A DNA stretch of 38,942 nt. Origin: Gammaproteobacteria bacterium (GTDB taxonomy: Bacteria > Pseudomonadota > Gammaproteobacteria > Arenicellales > Poriferihabitantaceae). Positions 37,398 to 38,942 of the stretch are shown here, one piece after another; the stretch's first letter is position 1; every line of letters starts with the position of its first letter. The notes under the pieces are model-generated. The model was not told where the DNA came from and ran no database searches. It worked only from the letters and a program-made list of their open reading frames with translations. Location: contig VYFG01000044.1 in the NCBI GenBank assembly GCA_009842505.1, forward strand, positions 1 through 38,942. The letters run 5' to 3'. A program made the position numbers and the translations under genes.

Positions 37398-38576
37398 TCA
37401 TTCGCACCGGCGGCACAGCCAGACTCCCAGCAGGCAGACGAGCAGCAGGAAACCCGCGCCGCCGGTCCATCCCAGGCCGGTCCCCGCCGCCATGCCAAGG
37501 CCCACGGGACCGAGAACCTGGCCCAGGCCGGCCCCCTGGAAGATCATGCCGGTGGTCATGGGGACGGATTCCGTCGAGGGCGCGATGGTGCCGATATGGG
37601 CGAACACCGCGCCCGGGAGCAGTCCGGCGAGAAAAGTGAACATCCACGCGGCGGCGAACTCCCCCGCGAGCGGTACAAGCCCCGAGAAGACGAGCACTGC
37701 AGAGGCGCCGCCGCCCAGCAGCGCCCACCGCATCAGCCGCTCGAGGGTCATCCCCCTGCCGACGAGGTATCCGGCGGTGATGTTCCCCACGATGTTGCCG
37801 ATCACCACCAGGGATGCGAGGTAGGTGGCCGACCCAAGCTCCATGCCCCGGTGCCCGGCCCAGTAGGTGGGCAGGAAGGCCGTCACCGCGGCAAAGAGCG
37901 CGGAATAGCAGGTGAAGATCCCGCTCACCAGCAGCGGCCTTGCCAGGTCCCGGCGTCCGGGCCGCTCCCCGGAAGCCGTCCGCGGCTTTTCTCCCGGCTG
38001 TCCCGTCAGGGCGAAGAAAGAGACGGCGACGAGCAGTGAAACCAGGGCACTCAGCCACCAGAGGCCCCGCCAGCCGGAGACCTCGAGGACCACGGGCGAA
38101 GCCAGCAGCATCAGGCTCATGGCGGCGGGAATGAAGGCCGCCCAGATGCCCAGTGCCACGGAGCGCAGGCGGGGCGGGCAGACCCGGTTGATCAGGCCGG
38201 GCATGGTGACGGCCACGAGCAGGAAACCGAATCCCTCGAGGACCCGGGACGCGAGCAGCAGGGGGAATCCGGGGGCCAGGGTTCCCATCACGGCGCCGGC
38301 CGCGGTGGCGGCAAGGCCCACCGTGCCGGCGAGGCGGACCCCGGTCCGGCGGGACAGGATGCCCAGCGTGATGCCGAGCAGGGCGGAAAGGATGCTGAAA
38401 CTGGACACTACCAGCCCGGACTGGAGCAGGTCCAGGGAAAACTCCGCCTGGATCACGGGCAGGGCGCCCGGAATCTTCCCCATGTGGAACGCGGCGGCGA
38501 GCCCGCCGCCGATGGCGACCGCAACCACGAGCAGCGCCCTTGGATCGGTCGACGGGGATGCGGGGGCGGCGGTCAC
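37398..38576 (-). CDS. Major facilitator superfamily transporter (CynX/NimT-like)
   Basis: A 392-aa inner-membrane carrier with about twelve hydrophobic helices in two six-helix halves. The N-terminal half contains FHMGKIPGALPVIQAEFSLD and ILSRRTGVRLAGTVGLAATA, the loop 2-3 motif region of MFS proteins. The C-terminal half begins near LLVSGIFTCYSALFAAVTAF. The overall pattern (small, SGLVVSSFSI, GFGFLLVAVTMPGLIN) is like cyanate/2-nitroimidazole transporters, but the substrate cannot be deduced. It starts at GTG 38576 with AGGA about ten bases upstream and converges on the broken tup regulator, 18 bases away. Confidence 0.88.
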   Translation of the reverse strand: MTAAPASPSTDPRALLVVAVAIGGGLAAAFHMGKIPGALPVIQAEFSLDLLQSGLVVSSFSILSALLGITLGILSRRTGVRLAGTVGLAATAAGAVMGTLAPGFPLLLASRVLEGFGFLLVAVTMPGLINRVCPPRLRSVALGIWAAFIPAAMSLMLLASPVVLEVSGWRGLWWLSALVSLLVAVSFFALTGQPGEKPRTASGERPGRRDLARPLLVSGIFTCYSALFAAVTAFLPTYWAGHRGMELGSATYLASLVVIGNIVGNITAGYLVGRGMTLERLMRWALLGGGASAVLVFSGLVPLAGEFAAAWMFTFLAGLLPGAVFAHIGTIAPSTESVPMTTGMIFQGAGLGQVLGPVGLGMAAGTGLGWTGGAGFLLLVCLLGVWLCRRCE

Positions 38577-38939
38577 TCGGCTGTTCCTGGTCGGGTCGGT
38601 CTGAAGGAGACTTCCCCCGGCCGGGTCGACCGGGCGGGGCCCATGGCGCCGCCCCGGCCGGATGGATGCATCCCTGCCGCGGAGGTCCGCGGACCGGTCC
38701 TGCCGCCGGGCGCCGGCAATGCCGGGACCATATCACACGGCCCGGTTGCCGGCATCCCGGGTTCCCGTTCACCTGGACGGTCTGGCCCGCGTGTCCCCGG
38801 GAAGGTCCGCGGCAGAGACATTTCGCAGACTGATAAATACTCCGGATTGCCTCCAAAAGCATTGCAATCGGGGGTGACTGTTTCCCGTAACTAGTGTCCG
38901 GCGGCAAACTCATAGAATTTTGATTTGAAAGGAGAAATC
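38577..38939. other. Intergenic region upstream of MFS gene and next gene
   Basis: About 360 bases carrying the MFS promoter and, at the right end, signals for a gene starting at 38940. TAGAAT at 38913-38918 is a possible -10 without a good -35. Open frames here are short and domain-free. Confidence 0.35.
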
Positions 38940-38942
38940 GTG
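38940..38942 (+). CDS. Probable start codon of the next gene (cut by window edge)
   Basis: AAAGGAGA at 38928-38935 is one of the clearest Shine-Dalgarno sequences in the window, and GTG follows four bases later on the last three bases. Only the start codon is visible, so the product is unknown. Confidence 0.45.

Noticed and set aside
37237..38913. A 558-codon minus-strand open frame overlapping the MFS gene
   Set aside because: It is a shifted frame of the MFS gene, rich in Gly/Arg/Pro, with no membrane helices.

Overview
The window is GC-rich, gene-dense bacterial DNA. Two conserved blocks suggest a gammaproteobacterium: ftsK-lolA-rarA-crcB-serS (13.8-19.9 kb) and dapB-carA-carB-greA (21.5-27.4 kb). 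Both orders are familiar from that class. I cannot place it more finely than that; several non-canonical starts (TTG, GTG) and the mix of exported oxidoreductases and hydrolases would fit a free-living or marine lineage, but this is inference.

Left part (1-8.3 kb) is accessory and patchy. It holds a GMC-family flavin dehydrogenase translationally overlapped by an exported agmatine-deiminase-like enzyme. A chimeric scrap follows, made of the 3' ends of a second MATE transporter and a second GMC gene. Then come a HigB/HigA-type toxin-antitoxin pair, an intact MATE exporter, an exported metallo-beta-lactamase-fold protein with an altered zinc motif, and a VapB-type antitoxin with no toxin beside it.

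Middle part (8.3-27.4 kb) is mostly housekeeping: a divergent PuuA-like/PuuB-like pair (glutamylation and oxidation of amines), a large MscS channel, 23S rRNA pseudouridine synthase RluC, the ftsK-lolA-rarA-crcB-serS block, an AT-rich island leading into a small HTH plus two-TM membrane protein, an SDR, then dapB and carAB-greA. Between dapB and carA lies a well-formed promoter followed about 60 bases later by a strong intrinsic terminator. This makes either a carAB attenuator or a short RNA of about 87 nt.

Right part (27.4-38.9 kb) is again accessory: a large exported DUF6351/tannase-like hydrolase divergent from a haloacetate-dehalogenase-like hydrolase, a LysE/RhtB exporter, a GNAT acetyltransferase, an AbrB/PIN toxin-antitoxin pair in lower-GC DNA, a tungstate ABC transporter operon in the order tupB-tupC-tupA, and a broken ligand-binding regulator. 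That regulator seems to have lost its DNA-binding domain by an internal deletion with a frame change. An MFS transporter follows, and a new gene appears to start on the last three bases. No rRNA, tRNA, CRISPR array or intact insertion sequence was recognised.

No wholly new multi-gene system can be claimed. The most promising observations are the dapB-carA promoter/terminator unit, the decapitated tup regulator with the repeat-rich tup promoter region, the double 3'-end remnant at 2.99-3.34 kb, the metallo-beta-lactamase-fold protein with a rearranged motif, and the membrane-tethered HTH protein.
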